64,000 nucleotides of DNA from Betaproteobacteria bacterium LSUCC0117 (GCA_030441535.1 JAUJFZ010000004.1:186001-250000); one strand, 5' to 3'; positions 1-8,756 are shown, numbered from the stretch's first letter. Program-made: numbers and translations. The notes: generated by a model not told the origin, from the letters alone.

Positions 1-48
1 CGAAAGCGTAGTACATTTTTAATTCAACCTTAATCCTAGGAGACTGGA

Positions 49-1320
49 ATGACTTTTAAACGTTTGCACCCCATCGCTTTAGCCGCTGGTTTGGCCCTCG
101 TGGCGGGCGTCGCACAGGCGGGCGAGATTCGTGTGATGTGTTACCAAGACGGCGTCGAGTGTGATGTGACGGCGGAGCAGGCGAAGCGCTTCGAAGCGCA
201 GAACCCAGGCACCAAGGTGGTGATCGACGTGGTCCCTTACAAGACGATCGTCGAGCAGTTACCAGTGCAATTGGCTGCTGGTGAAGGTCCCGATATTGCG
301 CGCGTGACCAACTTGGGTGGTTTGTCTCAGTACTACATGGACATCTCGGCCAACCTGAAGGACCGCAAATATTGGGACGCCAACTTCGGCGCAACGGCCG
401 GTTGGTTGGCGCCTAAGCCAAACGACAAAGGCATCTACGGCTTCATGTCTCAGCTGACGATGACTGGTCCTTTCGTGAACAAAACCCTGTTTGAGCAAGC
501 CAAGGTTGCCATGCCTGGTCCTAAGGCGACATGGGATGAGTGGGTTGCCGCAACGACCAAGGTCGCCAAAGCCACACAGACCAAAGCGGCCATGGCATGG
601 GATCGTTCCGGTCATCGGTTTGCGGGTCCTGCAGTGAGCTACGGTGCTGCGATGTTTGACGCGAAAGGTGAGCCTGTCATTGATGCAGGTTACAAGGCAG
701 CAGTCGAAAAATTCGTAGGATGGCACAAGGACGGCACCATGTTGCGTGAGGTGTGGGCGGGTTCAGGCGGCTCAACCTATGCATCATCTGTCGATGAGTT
801 CATCAACGGCAATGTCGTGATGATCTTGGCTGGAAGCTGGCAAATCAACAACTTGAACAAAAAAGTGGGTGACAACTTTGACTGGGCAGCCGTCCCGAAC
901 CCTTGCGGCACTAACGCCTGCTCTGGCATTCCCGGTGGTGCCGCTTGGGTGGCTCTGAAGACCAGTAAGTCGCCCAAAGAGGTGGCGGCATTCATGGACT
1001 TCATTGCCAGTGAAGCCAGCTATACAGAGTTCACCGGCAAAACCTTCAATATTCCCGCTCATGCAGCATTGGCCAAAAAGGGTGCCGATTATGCGGGTGC
1101 AACCCCGGCAGTCAGCAACGCTTTGAAGGTGTTTAGCGGCGGTGTTGCGAACTTGGCGCCAGCGGCCTATGCATTCCAAGGCTACAAGTACAACCGTGCC
1201 ATCATGTTGCCAACGGTCACCCGTGTAACGCAGGCGATCGTCGGTGAGATGTCGACTGCGGATGCCGTCGCCAAGATCAGCACGGATATGACGGACGCTG
1301 TGAAAGAAGCTAAAAAGTAA
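49..1320 (+). CDS. Sugar-type ABC transporter substrate-binding protein
   Basis: Periplasmic binding protein of the extracellular solute-binding family 1 (sugar/oligosaccharide type), 423 aa. A Sec signal peptide spans residues 1-24, with a basic start, a hydrophobic core and an AQA cleavage site. Two close cysteine pairs (C31/C38 and a later NPC...NAC pair) could form disulfides. An AGGAG ribosome site at 38-42 sits six bases before the ATG. It is the first gene of a set that continues with two permeases and an ATPase, so it should capture the substrate for that importer. The ligand cannot be read from sequence. An intrinsic terminator follows directly and probably keeps this protein in excess over the permeases. 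Confidence 0.9.
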   Translation: MTFKRLHPIALAAGLALVAGVAQAGEIRVMCYQDGVECDVTAEQAKRFEAQNPGTKVVIDVVPYKTIVEQLPVQLAAGEGPDIARVTNLGGLSQYYMDISANLKDRKYWDANFGATAGWLAPKPNDKGIYGFMSQLTMTGPFVNKTLFEQAKVAMPGPKATWDEWVAATTKVAKATQTKAAMAWDRSGHRFAGPAVSYGAAMFDAKGEPVIDAGYKAAVEKFVGWHKDGTMLREVWAGSGGSTYASSVDEFINGNVVMILAGSWQINNLNKKVGDNFDWAAVPNPCGTNACSGIPGGAAWVALKTSKSPKEVAAFMDFIASEASYTEFTGKTFNIPAHAALAKKGADYAGATPAVSNALKVFSGGVANLAPAAYAFQGYKYNRAIMLPTVTRVTQAIVGEMSTADAVAKISTDMTDAVKEAKK

Positions 1321-1344
1321 GCCAATAAGGGGTTATGGCTTGCA

Positions 1345-1376
1345 GCAGAGTGGCCTCGCCACTCTGCTTTTTATTT
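1345..1376 (+). terminator. Intrinsic terminator between binding-protein and permease genes
   Basis: A perfect 10-bp stem (1345-1354 with 1358-1367) closes on a CTC loop and is followed by TTTTTATTT (1368-1376). It lies just after the stop codon of the binding-protein gene and before the permease operon, so it probably stops part of the transcripts and sets a high ratio of binding protein to membrane parts. Confidence 0.85.
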
Positions 1377-1394
1377 GTGCTTACGAGGTATCCC

Positions 1395-2372
1395 TTGGGA
1401 CGACTCTCTTTTTTCTTTAACTTGCTTGAGCCACTGTTTCGATTGGCTCAGCGCCTATTAGGCACTCAAAAAGTCGCCTGGTTGTTCGTCGCACCGAACT
1501 TAGCGGTGTTTGGAGTCTTCACGTTTTTACCCATCATCATTAACTTCTTCTACGCGGCAACGGCCGGCGTGGAGTTGATGCCCGCAAACCGCCCCTACAG
1601 CGGATTGGATAACTTCGAGACGTTACTCAAGTGCGGGGACTACACCGACCTGTCAACTTGTAACAAGGATATTTTCTGGCGCGCAGTCTTCAACACATTG
1701 AAGTTCAGTCTTCTGCAAGTTGGTTTGATGGTGGTCTTCGCGATCATTACGGCGCTGGTTCTTAACCGCAAGATTATTGGACGCGGCTTTTGGCGCAGCG
1801 TTTACTTTTACCCTGTGCTGTTGTCACCAGTGGTGGTGGCTTTGATTTGGAAGTGGCTGCTGCAAAGCCAAGGCGCATTCAACGCTGGTTTAGTCGCGAT
1901 GGACATGCAACCAATCGAGTGGCTCACAGTCAGTGATTGGGCGTTTTTCTGGACTATTTTCGTGTCGATTTGGGCACACATGGGGTTCTACACCCTGATC
2001 ATTCTGGCGGGTTTGCAAGCGATTCCGAAAGACTTGTACGAAGCGGCGGAAATGGATCGTGCCAGTCCGTGGCGCACACTCAGGCGAATCACGTTGCCGT
2101 TGTTGATGCCCAACCTCATCGTGGTGTTGGTGCTCGCCGCAATCAAAGCGATCCAGGTATTCGATGAGGTCTTTGTATTGACGGGCGGTGGCCCGGGTTC
2201 TGCAACGACTTTCATCGTGCAGTTTATTTATCAAACGGGCTTTGCGGAGCAGATTCAACTGTACGGTTTAGCGGCCGCGGCATCGCTCACGTTGGCAGCT
2301 TTCTTGGTCATCTTGACGCTGGCGCAGTTGCGCTTGTCGCGTGCTGACGAAATGGGAAAGCGGGAGCGCTGA
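1395..2372 (+). CDS. Sugar ABC transporter permease, MalF/UgpA type
   Basis: Inner-membrane permease with about six transmembrane helices, 325 aa from the chosen TTG start. The EAA loop (EAAEMDRAS, about residues 216-224) that contacts the ATPase is present. A longer frame opens at ATG 1335, but that start and its first codons lie in the terminator hairpin; TTG 1395 has GAGG (1385-1388) six bases upstream and begins just before a hydrophobic segment, so I prefer it. It pairs with the permease at 2374 as the channel of the importer. The insert around CGDYTDLSTC is probably a periplasmic loop. Substrate unknown. Confidence 0.85.
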   Translation: MGRLSFFFNLLEPLFRLAQRLLGTQKVAWLFVAPNLAVFGVFTFLPIIINFFYAATAGVELMPANRPYSGLDNFETLLKCGDYTDLSTCNKDIFWRAVFNTLKFSLLQVGLMVVFAIITALVLNRKIIGRGFWRSVYFYPVLLSPVVVALIWKWLLQSQGAFNAGLVAMDMQPIEWLTVSDWAFFWTIFVSIWAHMGFYTLIILAGLQAIPKDLYEAAEMDRASPWRTLRRITLPLLMPNLIVVLVLAAIKAIQVFDEVFVLTGGGPGSATTFIVQFIYQTGFAEQIQLYGLAAAASLTLAAFLVILTLAQLRLSRADEMGKRER

Positions 2373-2373
2373 G

Positions 2374-3423
2374 ATGGCAATCGTAAAAATGCTCACAGCC
2401 ACGAAAGGGCGCAAGCGACTGCATTGGACAGATGTTGTCAGCTACCTCTACTTGGTCGTTGGCTTGTTCGTGATGTTTGCCCCCGTTCTGTGGCTGGTGA
2501 TGTCGTCGTTTAAAACGGAGTCTGCGATCGCCCAGTTCCCGCCGACATTCATGCCTTACAGCCAAAAATCCGTCCCGATCGAGGGGCGAACTGGAGAGTT
2601 CCCGCTTTACAACGTGCCAGCGGCGTCGGGTGGAACGCAAACCTTGGCGCAAATTAGTCGAATCGGTATTGTCGCCACCATGGTGGACCCTGCAAAACCT
2701 GAAGAGAAAATCAAGGTGAACATCAAAGATCGTGAGCCGGTCACCGAGCTTGAGTTCGCTTGGGGCAACTACACCGATTTATTCGGTAAGTTTACCTTTG
2801 GCAAATACCTCTGGAACAGCGTCTTCATCACCGTCATCGCAACGTTGATCACGCTACTGTTCAATTCCATGGCGGCGTTTGCGTTGTCAAAGTACCGATT
2901 CAGCGGACAAAAAGCAGTCTATCTACTGATCATCGGTACGTTGATGATTCCACCTACCATCATTTTGGTGCCCGTCTTTTTGGTCATCAATGAAGTAGGC
3001 CTATTGAACAGCCTGTGGGGCGTCATTTTGCCCGCCGTGGCAACACCAACCGGGGTATTTTTGTTGCGGCAATACATGTTAACGATTCCCGATGAATTGA
3101 TAGAAGCCGCACGCATGGATCATGCGAGCGAGTGGCGCATCTATTGGCGCATCGTGTTGCCGTTGTCCGCACCTGCGTTGGCGGTACTGGCTATCTTCTC
3201 TGTCATGTGGCGCTGGAATGACTTCTTACTGCCATTAATTGTTTTGTCGCAAAACGAGGTGTTCACTTTGCAATTGGCGTTGAACTCGTTCCAAGGTGAG
3301 CTGAATACCCAGTGGCATTACTTGCTAGCGATGACCGTCATCACGTTGATTCCGGTAACTTTGGTATTTGCATTCTTGCAGCGCTACATCACCACGGGCA
3401 TTGCCAGTGCTGGTGTGAAGTGA
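2374..3423 (+). CDS. Sugar ABC transporter permease, MalG/UgpE type
   Basis: Second permease of the importer, 349 aa from ATG 2374, one base after the upstream stop codon and behind a GGGAG site. The EAA motif reads EAARMDHASEW. A segment of about 90 residues (roughly 50-140), with few hydrophobic runs and a predicted extracytoplasmic location, separates the first helix from the conserved permease core; most MalG/UgpE proteins are shorter here. The segment may form a periplasmic domain that touches the binding protein. A frame extension to 2341 would overlap the upstream gene and has no better ribosome site. Confidence 0.85.
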   Translation: MAIVKMLTATKGRKRLHWTDVVSYLYLVVGLFVMFAPVLWLVMSSFKTESAIAQFPPTFMPYSQKSVPIEGRTGEFPLYNVPAASGGTQTLAQISRIGIVATMVDPAKPEEKIKVNIKDREPVTELEFAWGNYTDLFGKFTFGKYLWNSVFITVIATLITLLFNSMAAFALSKYRFSGQKAVYLLIIGTLMIPPTIILVPVFLVINEVGLLNSLWGVILPAVATPTGVFLLRQYMLTIPDELIEAARMDHASEWRIYWRIVLPLSAPALAVLAIFSVMWRWNDFLLPLIVLSQNEVFTLQLALNSFQGELNTQWHYLLAMTVITLIPVTLVFAFLQRYITTGIASAGVK

Positions 3424-3456
3424 ACCATTGACGACCGTCCGCTATGAGGATTTATT

Positions 3457-4491
3457 TTGTCTACCCTTGAATTACAAAAAATAGAAAAATCATTCGATCA
3501 GACCACGGTAATCCATGGTGTAAACCTCACGGTGGCCGACGGTGAGTTTGTGGTGTTCGTCGGGCCCTCTGGTTGCGGTAAGTCGACGTTGCTACGCATG
3601 ATCGCTGGGCTGGATTTCCCGACCTCTGGTGATATCCGTATTGACGGTGAAACCGTTAACCATATCGGTGCGGCTGATCGCGGCTGTGCCATGGTATTCC
3701 AGTCCTATGCGCTTTACCCGCACATGACGGTATACGACAACATGGCATTTGGACTAGAGAACGCTCGGGTCCCGAAAGCCGAGATTTCGAAAAAGGTGAA
3801 CGAGGCGGCTTCACTGTTGCGGCTCGATCAACTGTTAGCGCGTCGACCGACACAGTTGTCCGGCGGTCAGCGTCAACGGGTGGCGATTGGTCGTGCGATC
3901 GTTCGGAATCCAAAATTATTCTTATTCGACGAGCCACTTTCTAACTTGGATGCCGAGTTGCGGGTGTCGATGCGCGCCGAGCTGCGCGAGCTTCACCAGC
4001 GCTTGGGTTCCACCATGATTTACGTGACACACGACCAAGTGGAAGCCATGACCATGGCAGATAAAATCGTTGTGTTGCGTGACGGCCGTATTGAGCAGGT
4101 TGGCACGCCTGAAGCGCTTTACGATCACCCCGATAACGCGTTTGTCGCCGGTTTCATTGGCAGCCCGCGGATGAATTTCATCCCTGCTGCCATGGCGCAA
4201 TTGGATGCCGCATGGGGCTCACAGCTGCCTCGTGGAACCCACAACGTGGGCGTTCGCCCGGAGCATTGGGTCACCAGTGACGATCACACAGGGGTACGTC
4301 TGATCGCGCTGAGAACTGAGTATCTAGGCGCACAGCGCTTACTGCACGCCCAATTACCCGACGGTACCTTGGTTGACTTGTTGATCGATGGGCAAATGCC
4401 GATTGCCGTTGGTGCCACTCTCACGGTCAACCCACTGGCTGACCGTTGGCATGCTTTCGGTGCCGATGGTCAGCGCATCGCGCGGGCCTAG
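3457..4491 (+). CDS. Sugar ABC transporter ATPase, MalK/UgpC type
   Basis: Cytoplasmic ATPase that powers the importer, 344 aa. Walker A GPSGCGKST is at residues 36-44, the LSGGQ signature at 134-138, Walker B LFLFDEP at 154-160 and the H-loop histidine at 192. The part after residue 235 corresponds to the regulatory OB-fold (TOBE) extension of MalK-type ATPases, but is short (about 110 residues). The start is TTG, preceded by TGAGGA. The last four bases overlap the end of the convergent flavin reductase gene. MalK-family ATPases can serve several importers, so the partner set is inferred from adjacency. Confidence 0.9.
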   Translation: MSTLELQKIEKSFDQTTVIHGVNLTVADGEFVVFVGPSGCGKSTLLRMIAGLDFPTSGDIRIDGETVNHIGAADRGCAMVFQSYALYPHMTVYDNMAFGLENARVPKAEISKKVNEAASLLRLDQLLARRPTQLSGGQRQRVAIGRAIVRNPKLFLFDEPLSNLDAELRVSMRAELRELHQRLGSTMIYVTHDQVEAMTMADKIVVLRDGRIEQVGTPEALYDHPDNAFVAGFIGSPRMNFIPAAMAQLDAAWGSQLPRGTHNVGVRPEHWVTSDDHTGVRLIALRTEYLGAQRLLHAQLPDGTLVDLLIDGQMPIAVGATLTVNPLADRWHAFGADGQRIARA

Positions 4492-5018
4492 TTGGCCTTA
4501 ATTTGGCCGTCAAAGGCCCCAAATTGGCTGCGCCAGAAGCTCAAAGCCTCGGTGGGTTGCCAATCAAAATCTGTAACTTGCCCGATCAGAATGATGTGAT
4601 CGCCTGCATCCACCGTTTGATGGCGTTTGCATTCGAACCAAGCGACGCCGCTGCGCAGCCGGAGCACTCCGTTGTCCCCACGAACCGTATCGGCGCCTTG
4701 GAAGCGTTCAGACATGGGGCCTCGCGCAAACTGCATCGCGGTCGACTCCTGCGAGGCCGCCAAGACGCTGACGCTGAAAACGTCTGCGCCCATAAAGGCA
4801 TCGAAGCTGCTGGCCGTTTTTTGGATGCTCCACAAGACCAAGCGCGGATTGAGTGATACGGATGCAAACGAATTGCAGGTCATACCCCAGTCGCCATCAC
4901 GCCATTGGGTACTCACGACCGTTACGCCGGTGCCAAAGCACCCTATTGCTTTGCGGTAGGTCGCCGCAACGTCGGCGTATTCGGTGCGGGTAGGAATTTT
5001 TTCAGCGAGATTGGTCAT
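4488..5018 (-). CDS. Flavin reductase (DIM6/NTAB, HpaC/RutF-like)
   Basis: Small NAD(P)H:flavin oxidoreductase domain, 176 aa from ATG 5018. The characteristic flavin-binding core is visible: GVTVVSTQWRDGDWGMTCNSF near the start, SLNPRLVLWSIQ, then SAS-type and FECKR segments. Such enzymes supply reduced FMN to a partner monooxygenase. Here it is the third gene of an operon headed by an LLM-type monooxygenase, which fits that role. A longer frame runs to 5108 and would overlap the aldo/keto reductase; no strong ribosome site marks either start. Substrate specificity (FMN or FAD) cannot be read. Confidence 0.85.
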   Translation of the reverse strand: MTNLAEKIPTRTEYADVAATYRKAIGCFGTGVTVVSTQWRDGDWGMTCNSFASVSLNPRLVLWSIQKTASSFDAFMGADVFSVSVLAASQESTAMQFARGPMSERFQGADTVRGDNGVLRLRSGVAWFECKRHQTVDAGDHIILIGQVTDFDWQPTEALSFWRSQFGAFDGQIKAN

Positions 5019-5067
5019 GGTGCGGTCGTGTCGTGGGCTTGGGTTAGGCAGCGTGTTGGATTTGAGC

Positions 5068-5979
5068 TCAAGGCACTTCGTGCCCGTTTGCCAGCTCGTA
5101 AAGCTCAAACCAGGTTTGTCTATCCATGGGGACCTGTATGGCCTGCGAAAATAATTTGATCCGGTTCAATTGGTTGCTGCCCATGACTGGCATGACCTTG
5201 ACCGGGTGGTGCATGAGCCAGGAGATCGCGACAGCCGTGATGTCGACCTGGGACTCGGTCGCCAACGCCTCCAATTTTGTGCGTAGGCGCGCGGCAGCAC
5301 TGCCGGCTTGGCCCGCTTCACTGATCAGTCGCCCGCCACCTAGAGGGGACCATGCCATCAATGGCATCCGGTAGGTTTGCGCGTGGGCGACTTGGCCGTT
5401 GATGAAGGGCGCGGTGTGCGTCAGCCCCAGTTCGATTTGGTTGGTTTGTAGACGGTTCGTCATGCGGGATTGCAACAGATCGCAGTCCCACGGCATGAAG
5501 TTCGACACGCCCACCGCCTTGACTTTTCCAGAGTTGATCAGCGCATCCAAGCAGGCGCCTAAAGCGTCAGCATCCATCAGTGGATCGGGGCGATGAATGA
5601 GCAATACATCAATGACGTCCACGCCAATGTTTTTGAGCGAACGGTCAACACTGGCCGTGACGTGCGCGGGCGTGGTGTCGTAGTGCTTGACACGTGTGTT
5701 GGGCCACGCTTGCGAGAGCAACATGATGTCTGTCTTGGTGACAATTTCGATCTGCGCTCGCAGCGACGGACGCGCTTTAACGGCCTGCCCAAACAGCGCC
5801 TCGCAACGGTAGTCACCGTAGATATCGGCGTGGTCGAAGGTGGTAATGCCTTGTTCCAGACAGGCGTCGATACGGGCTAAATTGGCATCTACGCTGGTAT
5901 CAGCGGCATCGGCTAAGCGCCAGACGCCGTAGGCCATGGCGCTGAGTTTGACGCCATTTGAGAGTGTGATTCGCTTCAT
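5068..5979 (-). CDS. Aldo/keto reductase (YdhF-like)
   Basis: NADP(H)-dependent aldo/keto reductase, 303 aa. The catalytic tetrad can be placed: D49 and Y54 (FDHADIYG), K82 (TKTD) and H129 (LIHRPDP). The C-terminal cofactor loop PVMGSNQLNRI is typical of the E. coli YdhF branch. It lies nine bases after the LLM monooxygenase gene, so it probably reduces an aldehyde or ketone made by that enzyme. The true substrate is unknown. Membership in the family is certain; the pathway role is inference. Confidence 0.88.
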   Translation of the reverse strand: MKRITLSNGVKLSAMAYGVWRLADAADTSVDANLARIDACLEQGITTFDHADIYGDYRCEALFGQAVKARPSLRAQIEIVTKTDIMLLSQAWPNTRVKHYDTTPAHVTASVDRSLKNIGVDVIDVLLIHRPDPLMDADALGACLDALINSGKVKAVGVSNFMPWDCDLLQSRMTNRLQTNQIELGLTHTAPFINGQVAHAQTYRMPLMAWSPLGGGRLISEAGQAGSAAARLRTKLEALATESQVDITAVAISWLMHHPVKVMPVMGSNQLNRIKLFSQAIQVPMDRQTWFELYELANGHEVP

Positions 5980-5988
5980 TATTCAGGG

Positions 5989-7146
5989 TCACTTTCTTTT
6001 TCCAACGCCAAGTGGGGTGGCGGGTGTTTCGTTTGGTACGCGACCGTATTCGTGCGGCAGTGAGACTGTTTTCAGGTGCGGCAAGACTTTGGTACCAAAA
6101 ATCTCGCACTCTTGCAGATGCGGGTAGCCTGAGAAGATGAAAGCGCGGATACCCATCTTCATATAGTCCTCAATCTTGCTCATGACTTGATCGACGCTAC
6201 CCACCAATGCAGCGCCACAACCACTGCGCGCTCGACCCACGCCTGTCCATAAATGAGGCTCTACATAGCCATGGTCATCGGCTCGATCGCGGTTGGCGCT
6301 TTGCAGGGCAACGCCGAGGCTCTTCGCGTCCAGTGCGCGATTGCGGATGGCTTTACCCGCTTCGTCGTCGAGTTTAGAGACCAATTCCTCGGCATATTCA
6401 CGTGCCTCTTGCTCCGTATCACGCACGATCATGTGAACACGCAGTCCATAGTCCAGCAGGCGGTTGTATTTTTCCGCTTGCGCGTGCACGTCACGCATGC
6501 GTTGAGCGAGCATTTCCTTGGGCTCGGGCCACATGAGGTACGTGTCGCAATGAGCGCCGCATAGCGCAAGCGCGTCAGGGCTGTAGCCGCCGAAATAAAG
6601 CAGTGGTCCGCCGTTGGTTTGATAGGGGCGAACTGGGTCCGTTGAGAGCCCTTTGAGTTTGTATATTTCGCCGTCGTAGTTAATCTTGTCTTGCGTCCAG
6701 GCTTGTTTAAGAATTTCCACCACTTCCCATGACCGGCGATAGCGATAAGCACTATCGGCTTGCTCGCCCGGAAAGTCTGATGAGATCACGTTGAGCGTCA
6801 GGCGACCCTTGAGGATGTGGTCGAGGGTGGCGACCGTTCTGGCCAGCATGGCAGGGTGTAGTTCGCCACACCGTATCGCTGCCAACAGATTCATGCGGTT
6901 CGTGAGGGGGGCGACGGCTGAGGCAAAGGTTAAGGTGTCTTGACCAACCTGGTAAGAGGAGGGACACAGAATGTTTCTAAAACCCAGTGCCTCCGCGCGG
7001 AGCAGGATATCCCGCGTGTTGTCCCAATTGCTGCGTAAGTCGTCCGACGGAACGCCCAAATGCCTGAAGTCGTCCGAACACAGCGGCGCGAACCACGAGA
7101 CTTCCGCGCCTTGAATTGCTTCGCCCCGTACTGGCACGATGCTCAT
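5989..7146 (-). CDS. LLM-class flavin-dependent monooxygenase (SsuD-like)
   Basis: Bacterial-luciferase-like TIM-barrel oxygenase, 385 aa, resembling alkanesulfonate monooxygenase SsuD and its relatives. Visible family segments are the N-terminal barrel with WDNTRDILLRAEALGF, RCGELHPAMLARTVATLDHI, GRLTLNVISSDFPGE, and the GGYSPDALALCG flavin-site strand. These enzymes use reduced FMN from a separate reductase, and such a reductase is two genes downstream. It is the first gene of the operon, divergent from a GntR regulator. I would not call it SsuD: no sulfonate transport or ssu gene is adjacent, and the substrate is open. Confidence 0.87.
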   Translation of the reverse strand: MSIVPVRGEAIQGAEVSWFAPLCSDDFRHLGVPSDDLRSNWDNTRDILLRAEALGFRNILCPSSYQVGQDTLTFASAVAPLTNRMNLLAAIRCGELHPAMLARTVATLDHILKGRLTLNVISSDFPGEQADSAYRYRRSWEVVEILKQAWTQDKINYDGEIYKLKGLSTDPVRPYQTNGGPLLYFGGYSPDALALCGAHCDTYLMWPEPKEMLAQRMRDVHAQAEKYNRLLDYGLRVHMIVRDTEQEAREYAEELVSKLDDEAGKAIRNRALDAKSLGVALQSANRDRADDHGYVEPHLWTGVGRARSGCGAALVGSVDQVMSKIEDYMKMGIRAFIFSGYPHLQECEIFGTKVLPHLKTVSLPHEYGRVPNETPATPLGVGKRK

Positions 7147-7242
7147 ACAAATTCTCCCTGATCAATTAATGCATGAATAGTATATGAATAATCTGGTGTT
7201 TGCACTAGGGGTAACGCGAAGAATTTTTGCCATACTAGAGGG
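7147..7242. promoter_or_regulatory. Divergent control region of monooxygenase operon and GntR gene
   Basis: A 96-base AT-rich spacer. Two direct copies of ATGAATA (7173-7179 and 7184-7190) lie 11 bases apart, one helical turn, which fits binding of a regulator to one face. On the minus strand TATACT (complement of 7179-7184) is a good -10 for the monooxygenase operon, though no clear -35 is visible. On the plus strand CATACT (7231-7236) sits right before the GntR start, so that mRNA may have almost no leader. Confidence 0.4.
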
Positions 7243-7962
7243 ATGGACGCCATCATCTCAGCCAAGCCGCTACCGGTTTTTCAACAAATTGCCGAATTAC
7301 TGGCGCGACAGATCAAGGCGGGACATTGGCGGGAGGGGGAGCGCTTGCCTACAGAGGCCGAGCTGGCGGCGAGCCTGTCCGTTGCCGTTGGTACGCTGCG
7401 CAAGGCGCTGGCGATTCTGGAGGATGAGGGCGTTCTGGAGCGTGTTCAGGGCTCCGGTACCTATGTCAAGAAAGTCAGCTCCAAACAACGTATCTACGAG
7501 TTGTTCCGCTTGGAGTTGCACGCGGGTCCAGGCCTGCCCACCGCCCGCATCATGGATGTGAGCCATGTGGTGCCGCCGGCGCATATTCCCGATTTGGGTG
7601 AGGGTGGTAGCAAAAAGCTTTGGCGGGTTCGGCGCATGCGCTTCTTAAACGACGTCCCAATTGCCCTTGAGGAAATTTGGTTTGAGGGCGCTGGATGCAA
7701 AAAGCTCACCGCCGCCGAGTTGGGCGACGCCATGTATCTTTTCTACCAGCAGCGCTTCCAAATATGGATATCACGGGTGCAGGACAGCATCAAGGTCGCA
7801 CCCACACCTGAGTGGGTCGGTGCGCCCTTGGGGTTGTCTGCGGGGCAAAGTGCCGGGTTTATTCAACGGCTATCTTGGGCCGTGAACAACCGTCTGGCTG
7901 AGTATTCTGAGACGTGGTTTGATCCTGCGGTGTGCCATTACTCCTCGCGTTTGAGTCAATAG
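7243..7962 (+). CDS. GntR-family regulator (HutC/UTRA type)
   Basis: Transcription regulator, 239 aa. Residues about 10-70 form the GntR winged helix (PVFQQIAELLARQIKAG, then PTEAELAASLSVAVGTLRKAL and GVLERVQGSGTYV). The remainder is a UTRA-type effector domain (WRVRRMRFLNDVPIALEE; C-terminal NRLAEYSETWF). It is divergent from the monooxygenase operon and most likely represses it and itself until an effector binds. GAGGG at 7238-7242 abuts the ATG, too close for a normal ribosome site, so a leaderless transcript is possible. Confidence 0.9.
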   Translation: MDAIISAKPLPVFQQIAELLARQIKAGHWREGERLPTEAELAASLSVAVGTLRKALAILEDEGVLERVQGSGTYVKKVSSKQRIYELFRLELHAGPGLPTARIMDVSHVVPPAHIPDLGEGGSKKLWRVRRMRFLNDVPIALEEIWFEGAGCKKLTAAELGDAMYLFYQQRFQIWISRVQDSIKVAPTPEWVGAPLGLSAGQSAGFIQRLSWAVNNRLAEYSETWFDPAVCHYSSRLSQ

Positions 7963-8000
7963 CGAGGCTCAGCGGCCCATTCATAGGGCTCGCCTCGGCC

Positions 8001-8756
8001 TCAAACCGTCCTTGCCCCGTCGACGGGGAACTCGACCCCACTGATGAATGCGGCCTCGTCGCTGGCCAAAAATGCGGCCGCTTGTGCGACGTCTTTAGGC
8101 TGCGATAAGCGTCCCAGCGGGATTGTAGCGATGAACTTGGCCCGGTTCTCAGGGGTATCTGGAACCCCCATGAATTGCGCGAGCAGCGCGGTTTCGCCGA
8201 TCACGGGACAGATAGCATTGACGCGGATACCGAAGGGCCCCAATTCAACCGCCATCGATTTTGATAGCAAGTTAACCGCGCCTTTTGATGCGTTGTACCA
8301 AGTCAGTCCGGGGCGCGGTCGAATGCCTGCTGTCGAACCGATATTCAGTATGGTCCCGCCGCCCTTGGTCTTCATGTGCGGAACGACAGCCTGCGTCATG
8401 TGATAGATCGATTTCACATTGACGTTGAAGACGCGATCAAACGCGGCTTCATCGACGGTCAGCATCGGGCTGTTGACATGCGTGACGCCCGCGTTGTTGA
8501 TGACGATATCTGGCACGCCAAAACGCTGCATGCAGCCGCCAACCAACGCATTAACGGCGTCCCGCTGGGTAACGTCAGTGGGTATGAACAGGGCATTGTC
8601 CTCGCCGAGGCGCTGTGCCAAGGCCTCGCCCGCCGCCGTGGCGATATCCCCAAAAGCAACCTTGGCGCCGAGTGCTACGAAGTGTTCGACCATTGCTGCG
8701 CCGAAGCCGTTGGCGCCACCGGTGATGATGGCGATTTTGTTATCCAATCGAGACAT
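8001..8756 (-). CDS. SDR-family NAD(P)-dependent oxidoreductase
   Basis: Classical short-chain dehydrogenase/reductase, 251 aa. It shows TGGANGFG (12-19), NNAG (87-90), catalytic S141 and the YNASK motif (Y154, K158). GAGGAG lies seven bases before ATG 8756; the longer open frame to 8900 is an overlap with the aldehyde dehydrogenase and is not used. It follows that gene by 11 bases, so an alcohol-to-aldehyde-to-acid sequence is likely. D37 at the end of the second strand suggests NAD+ rather than NADP+. Substrate unknown. Confidence 0.9.
   Translation of the reverse strand: MSRLDNKIAIITGGANGFGAAMVEHFVALGAKVAFGDIATAAGEALAQRLGEDNALFIPTDVTQRDAVNALVGGCMQRFGVPDIVINNAGVTHVNSPMLTVDEAAFDRVFNVNVKSIYHMTQAVVPHMKTKGGGTILNIGSTAGIRPRPGLTWYNASKGAVNLLSKSMAVELGPFGIRVNAICPVIGETALLAQFMGVPDTPENRAKFIATIPLGRLSQPKDVAQAAAFLASDEAAFISGVEFPVDGARTV

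Noticed and set aside
259..726. Long open frame antisense to the sugar-binding-protein gene
   Set aside because: It is a shadow of the coding bias of the real gene; no family resemblance and no ribosome site. The same holds for the many other antisense frames in the window.
4500..4525. Dyad AATTTGG...CCAAATT at the convergent ends of the MalK-like and flavin reductase genes
   Set aside because: It could be a bidirectional terminator, but no T-run follows on either strand and it lies inside the flavin reductase coding end.
7963..7997. CGAGGC...GCCTCG inverted repeat between gntR and the SDR gene
   Set aside because: The loop is long, inner pairing is weak and no T-run is present, so I do not call it a terminator.
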